Shown piece by piece: positions 1-8,170 of a stretch of 42,719 bases of DNA (its first letter is position 1; each line of letters begins with the position of its first letter). The notes beneath the pieces are model-generated. The model had not been told where the DNA came from. It worked only from the letters and a program-made list of their open reading frames with translations, and ran no database searches. Both the position numbers and the translations under genes were made by a program. Origin of the DNA: Lentisphaerae bacterium GWF2_49_21 (lineage in GTDB: Bacteria; Verrucomicrobiota; Lentisphaeria; Victivallales; GWF2-50-93); NCBI GenBank assembly GCA_001804805.1, contig MHBH01000004.1:1-42719 (forward strand). The letters are read 5' to 3'.

Positions 1-140
1 GTGTAAGTTTTCGTGCATCATTTTTTCTCATATCCAATACGATAGCACACAATAAATAAAAGTCTATACTATTATGAGACGATTAGTAACTACAAACATA
101 TTCAATCTTTATGAAATTAATTGTATCCGTTCGCAGCCTG

Positions 141-186
141 TCCTCCGTAGCTCATATGGCGAAGGAGGATCAAGCTCGCAAGAGCT
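141..186. repeat. REP-like palindromic unit, family CGTAGC/GCGAAG
   Basis: TCCTCC (141-146) pairs with GGAGGA (164-169) around CGTAGC and GCGAAG cores. It is followed by a perfect AGCTC-GCAA-GAGCT hairpin (173-186) with a GNRA-type loop. The same cores recur at 14246-14273 with a different stem, and AGCCTGTCCTCCATAGCT, a near copy of 136-153, lies on the minus strand near 11766-11783. Intergenic placement and stem variation suggest a dispersed palindromic repeat. Confidence 0.6.
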
Positions 187-345
187 GTTCTTTCGGTTTC
201 TTTGATTAACATTATCACTTTTCCAGCTTTCATGAGACTTTTATGACGGTGTGGAGGAGACATGCCTGCCATACCGTCAAGCTGACAGGAATTTAGTAAT
301 ATAACTTATTAATCATTAGGCACAATTGAAGAGAGATCAAAGTTG

Positions 346-381
346 CCGGAAAAGTTGCTAAAAACAGGTTTCCGGTATAAT
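346..381 (+). promoter_or_regulatory. Possible promoter with flanking 7-bp inverted repeat
   Basis: A perfect TATAAT (376-381) lies 58 bp before the TadE-like start codon. The nearest -35-like TTGCTA (355-360) gives a short 15-bp spacer, so promoter strength is uncertain. CCGGAAA (346-352) and TTTCCGG (369-375) form an inverted repeat that spans the -35 region and ends directly before the -10, a plausible operator position. Confidence 0.4.
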
Positions 382-438
382 TTATGCCCTCAGAATACGT
401 ATTGTGGCTAGAGGGATACATAAGGAAGGGTTTACCGC

Positions 439-957
439 ATGAAAACGAGAAGAAATCAGGGAGGACAGGCGATTGTCGAACTGACAGTATCCCTTGTGAT
501 GCTGCTTGCCATGTTCTGCGGATTCATCCTGATAGCCCAGCTTGCCACCAAGAATGTTGAAAATATAATTACGGCCAGGGGCGAAGCCGATGAGAACGGA
601 TATATGGGATCCGTCTCGGACAATGGCAATCCGATATTGAGCTGGAACGAAGGGGCGGACACCTACCTGTACACCGCCGACGACCAGGCAGTAATAGGCA
701 CGTCGGACAACCCTTCTTTGTTCAGCGGCGAATTAAAGAATGATGAATATGATCTCAAGGCAGCCCCTGACTATGTCCAGGACAATTTTTCGAAGACCAT
801 GGGGACGCTGTATATATTTCTTGACGCCGCCAACCTTACATCCGGGAATGAAACTTCATCAGTATCCCTGGATGATCTTTCAAGGATGCTTTATGTGGAC
901 AGTTCCACCATCACTCTTGAGGACACAGTATATATGCCTTATATGTCGGATTTTTAA
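439..957 (+). CDS. TadE-like membrane-anchored pseudopilin
   Basis: The 172-residue protein starts with a short basic stretch, then GGQAIVEL and one hydrophobic segment (about residues 12-36). That Gly-Gln-Ala-x-x-Glu start is the TadE/TadG-type pilin-like signature. The remainder is a polar, acidic extracytoplasmic region that I cannot match to a fold. TadE-like proteins are minor pseudopilins of Flp/Tad pili; they insert by the N-terminal helix. No other tad genes (ATPase, prepilin peptidase, secretin) occur in the window, so this is an orphan or the end of a set lying upstream. AAGGAAGG about 9 bp before the ATG supports the start. A hairpin overlaps the stop codon. Confidence 0.7.
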   Translation: MKTRRNQGGQAIVELTVSLVMLLAMFCGFILIAQLATKNVENIITARGEADENGYMGSVSDNGNPILSWNEGADTYLYTADDQAVIGTSDNPSLFSGELKNDEYDLKAAPDYVQDNFSKTMGTLYIFLDAANLTSGNETSSVSLDDLSRMLYVDSSTITLEDTVYMPYMSDF

Positions 958-985
958 TTTTACAGCGAGGCTGCAAAATTAAAAA
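951..985. terminator. Hairpin overlapping the TadE-like stop codon
   Basis: Arms 951-966 and 970-985 are complementary over 16 bp with one mismatch: an A/T-rich outer part (TTTTTAATTTT / AAAATTAAAAA) and a CAGC/GCTG core around a GAG loop. The U-run lies in the outer arms, so the element could terminate transcription from either side. The TAA stop (955-957) is inside the 5' arm. Confidence 0.6.
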
Positions 986-1050
986 TTCCAATCTCCAGTT
1001 TGTCTTATTTTGGAAATTGGAATTTATTTGGAACTTGAAATTTAATTTTG

Positions 1051-1133
1051 ACGCTGAAAGCGTATAGTGATGAAACCTATGGTTTCAACCATAGATGCTA
1101 TAAATCGAAGTGATTCCGTCCTGAAGGGACGGA
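1051..1133. repeat. Three-hairpin cluster before rfaE2
   Basis: Three perfect small hairpins follow one another: ACGCT/AGCGT (1051-1063), CTATGGTT/AACCATAG (1077-1094) and TCCGTCC/GGACGGA (1115-1133). TATAG (1063-1067) and CTATA (1098-1102) could close a stem around the second. The third contains most of the GGAG (1131-1134) that would be the ribosome binding site of rfaE2. Confidence 0.6.
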
Positions 1134-1144
1134 GTAAAAGTTGA

Positions 1145-1648
1145 ATGGCAGGTCTTATGGAAATGAATCCCCGGCGAAAAATAATGTCGTTTGAGAAGGC
1201 TCTCGCTTGGCGGAACAAGATTCTCAGGTCCGGTAGAAAACTTGTTGTCACCAACGGCTGTTTTGATTTGCTCCACCGCGGACATGCCGAATATCTTTCA
1301 AATGCCAGGAGATGCGGGGACGCGCTGCTGATTCTTGTGAACTCCGACTCGTCTGTCAGGAAGGTAAAGGGGAGGAACAGGCCGATAGTGGACGAGAAGG
1401 ACCGTTCATTCCTGCTTGCCAGCCTTTCCTGTGTCGATGCGGTTGTCATCTTCGGCGCCAGCAACTGTGTCGGACTCTTAAGGAAAATCAGGCCTGACAT
1501 CTATGTGAAGGGCGGGGACTACGACATCGACAGCATTGTGCAGGAGGAGAGGGGTGTCCTCGAAGCTGTAGGTGCAAAAATAAGATTCATCAAATTCGTG
1601 CCCGGCCTTTCCACCACCGAAATCCTCAAGAAGATCTCCAGGGGCTGA
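1145..1648 (+). CDS. rfaE2: D-glycero-beta-D-manno-heptose 1-phosphate adenylyltransferase (RfaE2/HldE C-terminal type)
   Basis: This cytoplasmic nucleotidyltransferase of about 167 residues transfers AMP from ATP to heptose 1-phosphate, giving ADP-heptose for the lipopolysaccharide inner core. The sequence shows the cytidylyltransferase-fold signature VTNGCFDLLHRGH (HxGH) near residue 37, the KGRNRP loop, RPDIYVKGGDY and the terminal GLSTTEIL typical of RfaE2. It is the stand-alone adenylyltransferase rather than the kinase fusion HldE; the kinase half is not in the window. Start: ATG 1145 has GGAG 10 bp upstream; ATGs at 1157, 1163 and 1187 are alternatives, the last nearest to where the family usually begins. 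Its SD lies in a hairpin stem. It implies a Gram-negative outer membrane. Confidence 0.9.
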   Translation: MAGLMEMNPRRKIMSFEKALAWRNKILRSGRKLVVTNGCFDLLHRGHAEYLSNARRCGDALLILVNSDSSVRKVKGRNRPIVDEKDRSFLLASLSCVDAVVIFGASNCVGLLRKIRPDIYVKGGDYDIDSIVQEERGVLEAVGAKIRFIKFVPGLSTTEILKKISRG

Positions 1649-1792
1649 CAAGATTCCTTAGGTTCCATTTTATGCAATCCGGCTGGCAAGACGGTTTGCT
1701 TTAGGATATTTGACAACTATCTTATATTAACTCCGGTGCGAACTTTATTTTAAAAGAGACAACGGTAGTATGATCAAGAAAGCTCGGGGTTT

Positions 1793-3808
1793 ATGACTTT
1801 GAAAAAAATCTCCTCAGGACTCTTTGTAACATTTATTTTAATTTCATTTTCCGTCTACGGTCAGGATTCCGCAAACAATCCAAGCGCCACCCCAGGCGGC
1901 AGAACTGTCTCAGCTGCGCAGATTTCAGTGCAGATCACAAAGAAGAACTGGGAGAAGGTCCGGGAATATGGTATTGCCGCGGCAGTGCCGCTGATAGCGT
2001 CGCTCAGGGACGATGACGATGAGATAAGGGCGGTATCGGCTGAAATCCTGGGATCGCTCGGGGACAAACGTGCCGTGGCACCGCTGATCGAATGCCTCAT
2101 GGACAAGGACTGGCATGTCAGGCAGCAGTCCGCAAAGGCGCTTGGAATATTAAAGGACAAGAAGACGATAGATCCTTTGGTCGGATGCCTTAACGACTCT
2201 TCCAGGGATGTACGCCTGGAAGCAGTGGGGGCATTGAAGAGCATTGCCGATGAACGTGCTTTCCATCCCCTTGTAAAATCCCTGAAGGATTCCGACCCTT
2301 CTGTCCGTAGCGAGGCTATCAAGGCCTTGATTATGACGGGAGGTGAGAATTCGGTGGAGCCATTCCTGGAGTATCTGAAGGATCCCAATTCGGAATCGAA
2401 GGTTGAAGTGATCCGTGCGCTTGGAGTTCTTGGAGACAAAAAAGCTGTTGGACAATTGATCTTATTATTGAAGAGCAAGGATAAGACTGTCCGGATGTGG
2501 GCCGCTGTTGTGCTCGGTAGGATTGGCGACAGCAGGGCGGTCGAGCCGTTGAAGGAAGCCTTGAATGATTCGGATCCGAAAGTCAAGTGGAAGGCCGAGG
2601 AGTCCCTCAAGAAACTGAATGTCAATATCAAGCCTGTAGAAACTGCCAAGCCGCAAATTGCCAAAAAACCTGAACCTCCTGCATCTCCTGCGGTTCCCGA
2701 TACGCCCAGGGCCCAGCCGGACGCAAAGCCACAGGAAACTCCTGTGGAAAAAGCTGGGGAGACGGTTGCTGGGAATAAAATTCCGCCATCTGAAGCAAAA
2801 AAGAAAGGAACAGTCCACTGGTGGATAGTTGGTATTGTCGGCATCTTCGCAGGGATATTGATCCTGCTGGGGCTGGTTCGTTTCTTCGCCGGGAAAAAAT
2901 CCCCCGGGGAAATCAAGAAGGAATTGGACAGGCTTGCAGCCCAGATAAGGGAGGTCTGTACCAGGAAGTCCGGTGATTCGATGCAGAATTTTGCACTTAG
3001 CCTGCTGGAGTCGCAGTCAGTCGCCTATATGCTTTTTCCGACGCATGAAGGAACTGCCGAGGAGAAGAGGAAGTGCCTTGCGACGATGAAGGAGACTAAT
3101 AAGAAGGTTTCTGATATCCTAGGGGCTTTCCACAAAGGCGTATTGCTGTTGAACAAGATGTGCTACCTCATCGAGAGAAACTTGGATGTGCTGGCCGATG
3201 CGCTGCACAAGCAACCCGGAGTCTCTGATAAAGGAGTGCTAAGAGGAGGGGAGCTTCCTACGGAGTCATTTCTGTCTTCCGGTGTGAATTTCAAACGGCA
3301 GCTGCAGAATGAAAACGGGATTTATGAGATATACACTGCCAATTCCAAGGACGAGGCCATTGAATTTCTACGGAAGACGACTGTGAAGATGGAGAAGAAA
3401 TATGTCATCGTCGAGACTCCTGTCGGGAATTTCGGCAAGGATCTGATTGCCATCTTCAATGAGGGCAACGGCTCCGTGATTGAATATGGGAAAAGGGAGC
3501 CTCTTCCGCAGCGGTTGAAATCACCGACCCACTGTGTGAAATGCGGATATCCTGTACTGCCTGCCGGATCGGAGATAGACGAGTCTGTGGAGAAGCTCCT
3601 GTTTGAAGAGTCGGCGCCGGCGCAGGGAATCATGGCACTGAAGAAAGAGGGCAACAAATGGCTTATCATGGAGCAGCTGAAGAAGCATGGAGTCGGGCTG
3701 TCCTGCAAAAAATGCCCTACCGCATGGTGTCCGTTCTGTGTTGATCCAAGCACCCCGGACACCTGCGGAATATGCAAAGGCGAAATGACCATATGCAGGG
3801 GAAAATGA
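1793..3808 (+). CDS. Membrane HEAT-repeat protein with C-terminal CxxC zinc knuckles
   Basis: The 671-residue protein starts with a signal peptide (hydrophobic to about residue 22, VYGQDS cleavage region). About seven HEAT-like repeats of 31 residues follow (about 60-280), with recurring units such as DKRAVAPLIECL and VRQQSAKALG. A Pro/Lys/Ala-rich linker (285-338) leads to one transmembrane helix (about 342-366). The C-terminal half is helical, and the last 90 residues carry CVKCG, CKKC, WCPFC and CGIC pairs that look like zinc knuckles. Predicted topology: HEAT domain in the periplasm, zinc region in the cytoplasm. I know no named family with this arrangement. The FHA/pseudokinase gene follows after about 70 bp and probably shares its transcript. 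The ATG is preceded only by a weak CGGGG. Confidence 0.75.
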   Translation: MTLKKISSGLFVTFILISFSVYGQDSANNPSATPGGRTVSAAQISVQITKKNWEKVREYGIAAAVPLIASLRDDDDEIRAVSAEILGSLGDKRAVAPLIECLMDKDWHVRQQSAKALGILKDKKTIDPLVGCLNDSSRDVRLEAVGALKSIADERAFHPLVKSLKDSDPSVRSEAIKALIMTGGENSVEPFLEYLKDPNSESKVEVIRALGVLGDKKAVGQLILLLKSKDKTVRMWAAVVLGRIGDSRAVEPLKEALNDSDPKVKWKAEESLKKLNVNIKPVETAKPQIAKKPEPPASPAVPDTPRAQPDAKPQETPVEKAGETVAGNKIPPSEAKKKGTVHWWIVGIVGIFAGILILLGLVRFFAGKKSPGEIKKELDRLAAQIREVCTRKSGDSMQNFALSLLESQSVAYMLFPTHEGTAEEKRKCLATMKETNKKVSDILGAFHKGVLLLNKMCYLIERNLDVLADALHKQPGVSDKGVLRGGELPTESFLSSGVNFKRQLQNENGIYEIYTANSKDEAIEFLRKTTVKMEKKYVIVETPVGNFGKDLIAIFNEGNGSVIEYGKREPLPQRLKSPTHCVKCGYPVLPAGSEIDESVEKLLFEESAPAQGIMALKKEGNKWLIMEQLKKHGVGLSCKKCPTAWCPFCVDPSTPDTCGICKGEMTICRGK

Positions 3809-3880
3809 TCCTGAAGAAATAAAAGGCCGACAAATGCGGGAGATGTCCATGCCATACATGACTTGTAGATGGAGAGCATA

Positions 3881-6091
3881 ATGCCTGCGAGCGTAACACT
3901 GAAAGCCATTGAAGGCCCCTTGAAGGGAAGGGAGTTCTCCTACAGCAGGAAGACGACCATTATTGCGGGAAGCAGTGCGGAGTGCGGGCTTAAGATTCCT
4001 GCTCCGGCCCCCAGGCACCTCTGTCTTATCAAGGTATATCCTCCGGAGCTGATGATTGAAGGCCCGGATGACCTTAAGCTGATATTCGTCAACGGGCAGA
4101 ACATACGTAGGCTGAAGGATCGCAAGACCCCGCACGAGGATGAGGATTCGGACAGGAATGGATATGAACTGAAGAACGGTGATGAGATCAAGCTCGGGAA
4201 TTCGGTGTTCAAGATTGAAACTACGGCAGCTGAGCCGAAAGATGAACTGCTGCTCAAGGTGATAAAAGTCCAGCAGGCAAGGGTCGACGAGGAGGAAGCT
4301 TCAGGGATAAAAGGGTATGAAACCTTGAAGAACATCGGCAAAGGCAGCAGAGGAACGGTATTCCTCGCCAAAGACTCCGCAGGAGAACTGGTGGCCCTGA
4401 AAATCATGAATTCTGTGATTGCTTCAAATTCCAAGCGTCTTGCGGATTTCGAGCGCAAGGTCAGATTCTCAAAAGGGTTGAAACATAAGAACATCATCCG
4501 ATTTCATGAGGGCGGATATTCAAGCGGGAAATATTACCTGGTTCATGAATACTGCGATGGAGGGACTGTCGGCCAGCTTATGGCTTCAAGGGGTGGGGCT
4601 TTGGGATTGAGCGAGGCCTTGGGAATAATGTTCCAGGTTTTGGACGGTCTTGATTACATGCATAATGCGGAGCTGCCGTGTACGCTTCTGCTTCCCGACG
4701 GATCAAGGCGCTACCGCAGGGGGCTCCTGCATAGGAGCGTCTGCCCGCATAATATTTTCCTTTCAGGACAGGGTGCGGCGTCAGTTGTAAAGATTGGAGG
4801 CTTTGACATAGCGACACCGATTGAGACTTCCGAAGATGATCTGACCGGTGATATTGCAGGGAACATCTGCTTCATGACGAGAAAAATATTCGTCGATTAT
4901 GATGTGCACAGGGCTGAGTATGATGTCTGGGCTGCAGCAGCGACGCTCTACAACATGCTTACTGGAAAATATCCTCGTGATTTTCCGGACAACTGCCAGG
5001 AGCTCTGGCAGGCAGTCCTCCGCAATCATCCGGTTCCCATCAGGGAGAGGAATCCCGAGATTCCCAGGAAAATAGCCGACGTGATTGATGAGACGCTTGT
5101 TGAAGAGCCCCAGATGAAATACAAGAGCGCCTTGGAATTCAAGAATGCCCTTCAAGCGGCGTTGGCTTCCTCGGGAGAAATCATGCCAGCTGGTTTTATT
5201 GATCCTGGCCAGACCGTTCCGGTCGGACACTTCACCCCCACTGAATTCCATATAGGCGATATACTTCTTGACCGATATGAAATAAAGGGGCTCATTGGTG
5301 AAGACGGGATTCTGACAACGTTCAGGGCCTTTGACATAAAGATGAATATTGAAGTCGCCCTGCACAAGTGGAATATTTTTTCAGTGGAGGAGCTTGATTT
5401 CGCAGTGCGGAATTCGCAGATCTGGGAAAAACTTCCCGAATGCTGGAACATAATCCGATGTTTGAAGGTGCTGACCATACAGGGGGTTCCGTGCATAATT
5501 ACAGGAATTCCTGAGGGGAGCCCGCTGTCCGTCTGGATCCGGAAGACCCCTGGGAGGACTCTGGAAAAACTGCTCAATATTTCCATCCAGGCTTTGACAG
5601 GTCTGGATTCGATACATAAGAAAGGAATAGTCCATCAGAATATAAAGCCCAACATAATGTTCCTCACGGATTTTGAAGTGATTGTAATTTCAGGTTTTGA
5701 ATTGGCGGAAATATGCCCGCCGGGGATGGATACGGTGGAAGGAGGATGTTTCACTCCGAGCTACTGTTCTCCAGAGCAGGCGAAGAATGAAAAGATAAGT
5801 TCAAAAACTGATATCTGGGGCTGGGCCGTGACCGTGCTCGAAATGTTTACCGGCAAGGCCAGCTGGGCGTCAGGCCAGATTGTAGGTGACATTTTCGATG
5901 ACGTCTTAAACTCCACAAATGGCGATGGAAGCGTTCAGATGCCGGAAAAACTAAGGAAAATCATTAAGAGATGCCTGAAGAGGAATTCGGCAGAGCGACC
6001 TGCCGCCTCCGAACTCCTGTTCGAACTCAAGGAGCTTTACAAGGATATCACAGGAAAAGATCCTGGCTCCAATATTTTCAGGAATCTTTAA
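3881..6091 (+). CDS. FHA domain plus tandem Ser/Thr pseudokinase protein
   Basis: About 736 residues without signal peptide or membrane segment. An FHA-like domain (about 1-125) keeps the strand pattern and VNGQN but has IAGSS where IGRS is expected and APRH for SxxH, so the usual phosphothreonine contacts appear lost. Kinase-like domain 1 (about 147-420) has GKGSRG and VALKI, but HRD is HRS, DFG is GFD and APE is replaced. Domain 2 (about 466-725) lacks a glycine loop, has VALHKW for VAIK, HQN for HRD and GFE for DFG, yet keeps SPEQ and TDIWGW. Both domains therefore look catalytically dead. Start: ATG 3881 has GGAG 6 bp upstream; ATG 3869 is in frame but has no SD. It likely acts with the HEAT membrane protein upstream (inference). 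Confidence 0.8.
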   Translation: MPASVTLKAIEGPLKGREFSYSRKTTIIAGSSAECGLKIPAPAPRHLCLIKVYPPELMIEGPDDLKLIFVNGQNIRRLKDRKTPHEDEDSDRNGYELKNGDEIKLGNSVFKIETTAAEPKDELLLKVIKVQQARVDEEEASGIKGYETLKNIGKGSRGTVFLAKDSAGELVALKIMNSVIASNSKRLADFERKVRFSKGLKHKNIIRFHEGGYSSGKYYLVHEYCDGGTVGQLMASRGGALGLSEALGIMFQVLDGLDYMHNAELPCTLLLPDGSRRYRRGLLHRSVCPHNIFLSGQGAASVVKIGGFDIATPIETSEDDLTGDIAGNICFMTRKIFVDYDVHRAEYDVWAAAATLYNMLTGKYPRDFPDNCQELWQAVLRNHPVPIRERNPEIPRKIADVIDETLVEEPQMKYKSALEFKNALQAALASSGEIMPAGFIDPGQTVPVGHFTPTEFHIGDILLDRYEIKGLIGEDGILTTFRAFDIKMNIEVALHKWNIFSVEELDFAVRNSQIWEKLPECWNIIRCLKVLTIQGVPCIITGIPEGSPLSVWIRKTPGRTLEKLLNISIQALTGLDSIHKKGIVHQNIKPNIMFLTDFEVIVISGFELAEICPPGMDTVEGGCFTPSYCSPEQAKNEKISSKTDIWGWAVTVLEMFTGKASWASGQIVGDIFDDVLNSTNGDGSVQMPEKLRKIIKRCLKRNSAERPAASELLFELKELYKDITGKDPGSNIFRNL

Positions 6092-6104
6092 TCTTCCTTG
6101 GGTC

Positions 6105-6133
6105 AAATTTCAGTTCTCCCGAACTCCCGAACT
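6105..6133. repeat. Stuttering CCGAACT/CAGAACTTC phrase
   Basis: The short gap between the convergent pseudokinase and TPR genes holds GAACTCCC, GAACTTCA and GAACTTCA in tandem with a period of about 8. Similar short degenerate stutters occur in other gaps of this window. No clear terminator hairpin is seen here. Confidence 0.45.
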
Positions 6134-7909
6134 TCAGAACTTCACATCTTCGGCCTTCCTGATCTTTTCCCTGACAGTATCGACGTTCACGTCCGGATTC
6201 CAGGTCTCCTCCGCGATCTTCCAGTATTTAAGGGCAGCCGTCCTGTCGCCGAGGGCGTTGTAGATGTCGCCTGCATGGTCGGATATTACGCCGTCGGGTG
6301 AGTCCTCCTGGGCCTTTAGGGATTTTTCTATGTATTTTTTTGCAGACTGGATGTCCCCCTTCCTGTAGAAGACCCACGCCAGACTGTCGAGGAACGCCGG
6401 ATTCTGGTTTTCCGCGTCGACGGCGATACGGATCAGCTTTTCAGCATAGTCAAGATCCTTGTTCTTGTCCGCGAGAAGATATCCGAGGAAATTGACCGTC
6501 TCGGGATCTTCTGGATTCTTCTCCACTTCCTTCTTCAATATTTCAACGGTCTTTTCGAACATACCAGCCTTGTCGCAGAATGCCGCGAATGTCAGGTAGA
6601 AGTCATTTGTCAGATAGTCATCGCGCTTCTGTTCGAGGGCGATTTTTTCGGCCTCCTCCAGCGTCTTCACAGCCTTTTTATATTCCGCCTGCTGCCTGTA
6701 GCAGAGGGCCGCCAGATATTTCGCCTCCGGCATGTCGGTGATCTTGCCCAGCTTGTTCAGCGCCTTGTCATACTTCTTCAGCTCATAATAGCAGATTCCG
6801 AGCTGGTAAAGGGCGATGGGATTGTAATCCGGCTTGAGGAGGAGCAGCCATTCGAACGATTTTGATGCCTCGGTGAAGTTCTTCATCATCAGCGAGGAAT
6901 GTCCAAGCTCATAGTAATAATATGGCTCCGAATTGTTCTTCTGGGCAAGCATCTTCCAGATCCTGTATGCGGTTCCATACCGTCCCCAATCGCTGTATAC
7001 GGCTCCGAGGATCCTGTATAGATACTCGTTGCCGGTGAGTGAGATCAGAGAGTTCAGGATTATCCTTTCGGAGCCTTCATAAAGCTTGTATCTCTTGTTC
7101 AGTTCAAGGATGGGGACTAGTTCAAGTATCGACGGGGTTTTGGCTTTCTTGTCCTCGGGATTGATCATGGAATACCACAGCGTCTCGCATGCTTCGAGGT
7201 TCTGGTCCATCTTCTTCCTGAATCTGCGCTTGGTCCATCCCGAGAAGAATCCGTCCTCGCCCTGGTCGGCCCTGAGCGAGAAGAAGACCGCCGCCGAACG
7301 CCTTGTCTTGAAGTCCTCCGAGAATTCCGTATGGCCCAGAATATTGTCGAAAAGAGACTCGCCTTCATCGAACATCTTCGATTTGCCGTAGATATCCGCC
7401 AGACATGTCACGAGGTTCAGGCAGCTCTTCTTCTTCTCCTTGTCGGTTATCGGGAACTCCAGCGTGCGGAAGGTCTTTTCCAGGAGGGAGGCGGCTTCAG
7501 CGTCCTTTTTCAGGCATATCATCGCCGACGCCACCGATAGATTCAACTCTATCGCTCCGGGATTCTCACTGGCGATCGGACGGAAGTTGTCAATGCACTC
7601 CTGGAACGCCTGGTTCGTGAACCATTCTCTCACAAGCAGGGCGATTGGAAGGCGGGCCTCGGGATTCTTCTGGACGGACTTGATGAAATAATCCTTCGCT
7701 GCAGGGCTCAATTTCTCCTGTTCGAGGAAAGTAAGATAGCCTACTGCGAAATCCGCAAGGGACCTGGCGGCATCATCGGCCTCCTTGGGCAGAAATGAAC
7801 CGGAATCAACTACATCGATCCTTTTCAGGGAATCAGATCCGATGTTGATGTCGGCAAGACAGGAGAGCCCCGCAAAAAGAAAAAAAAGGAATGGAGTCAG
7901 CTTTGTCAT
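6134..7909 (-). CDS. Secreted or lipid-anchored TPR-repeat protein
   Basis: The protein of about 591 residues begins with a signal sequence (MTKLTPFLFFLFAGLSCLAD); the LSCLAD stretch is not a clean lipobox. Tetratricopeptide repeats fill most of the rest, clearest after residue 280 (units such as ALYQLGICYYELKKYDKALN and FLDSLAWVFYRKGDIQSAKK). TPR proteins of this kind are envelope scaffolds; the partner is unknown. I chose ATG 7909, because a further in-frame start at 7930 is TTG and would put seven polar residues before the signal peptide. The ribosome binding site is weak (GGA). The small bS22-like gene lies just upstream on the same strand and may share its promoter. Confidence 0.75.
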   Translation of the reverse strand: MTKLTPFLFFLFAGLSCLADINIGSDSLKRIDVVDSGSFLPKEADDAARSLADFAVGYLTFLEQEKLSPAAKDYFIKSVQKNPEARLPIALLVREWFTNQAFQECIDNFRPIASENPGAIELNLSVASAMICLKKDAEAASLLEKTFRTLEFPITDKEKKKSCLNLVTCLADIYGKSKMFDEGESLFDNILGHTEFSEDFKTRRSAAVFFSLRADQGEDGFFSGWTKRRFRKKMDQNLEACETLWYSMINPEDKKAKTPSILELVPILELNKRYKLYEGSERIILNSLISLTGNEYLYRILGAVYSDWGRYGTAYRIWKMLAQKNNSEPYYYYELGHSSLMMKNFTEASKSFEWLLLLKPDYNPIALYQLGICYYELKKYDKALNKLGKITDMPEAKYLAALCYRQQAEYKKAVKTLEEAEKIALEQKRDDYLTNDFYLTFAAFCDKAGMFEKTVEILKKEVEKNPEDPETVNFLGYLLADKNKDLDYAEKLIRIAVDAENQNPAFLDSLAWVFYRKGDIQSAKKYIEKSLKAQEDSPDGVISDHAGDIYNALGDRTAALKYWKIAEETWNPDVNVDTVREKIRKAEDVKF

Positions 7910-8000
7910 TGTCAAGGTTTTTCCGGACAAAACATACCGTTCCCATATGAAACCGGAGTCTCATATGGGAAAACTTCTGAAGCCGGTCCGCGAACTGAGA

Positions 8001-8087
8001 TTATTTCTTGTGACGGTTCGCGCGAAGATGCTTTCTGCGTTTATGCTTCGAGATCTTCTTTCTGCGTTTTTTTCTGAGATTGCCCAT
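8001..8087 (-). CDS. bS22/mS38-like (AURKAIP1/COX24 domain) small ribosomal protein, 28 aa
   Basis: A 28-codon gene reading MGNLRKKRRKKISKHKRR and ending in HLRANRHKK. It is almost entirely Lys, Arg and His, and the MG-x(3)-KKRRKKxSKHKRRK pattern matches the AURKAIP1/COX24 family: mitochondrial mS38 and mycobacterial bS22 (33 residues), which sit in the small ribosomal subunit near the decoding region. AAAGGAC lies 6 bp before the ATG. A -10-like TATAAT lies about 32 bp upstream. It is followed on the same strand by the TPR gene, 91 bp downstream. Genes this short are often missed by gene finders. The composition, start site and family pattern together make it convincing. Confidence 0.8.
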   Translation of the reverse strand: MGNLRKKRRKKISKHKRRKHLRANRHKK

Positions 8088-8118
8088 GATTGTCCTTTTC
8101 CTTTTGTTAAAAAGACCT

Positions 8119-8126
8119 ATTATAAT
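8119..8126. promoter_or_regulatory. Possible shared -10 for two divergent genes
   Basis: The palindrome ATTATAAT gives a perfect TATAAT on both strands, 45 bp before the rightward gene at 8171 and 32 bp before the leftward bS22-like gene. No good -35 element is seen on either strand, so this rests on the -10 match and its position. Confidence 0.35.
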
Positions 8127-8170
8127 AATATTAAATCAAGATGAAGACTATGCAAGCATTGTTTTGAAAA

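Larger units (their letters stand above)
1..438. other. Intergenic lead-in with hairpins, no gene seen
   Basis: I find no convincing coding region here. It holds a REP-like unit at 141-186, a hairpin at 245-278 (GACGGTGTGG pairing with CCATACCGTC, one G-U pair) and a possible promoter before the TadE-like gene. Positions 1-130 are AT-rich and without visible structure. Confidence 0.6.

Noticed and set aside
1861-2916. Minus-strand frame of 351 codons opposite the HEAT gene
   Set aside because: Low-complexity Ser-rich product that follows the codon pattern of the HEAT repeats; no start signals and no family likeness.
7785-8144. Plus-strand frame of 119 codons before the anchored protein gene
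   Set aside because: It is the antisense of the TPR signal peptide and of the basic bS22-like gene.
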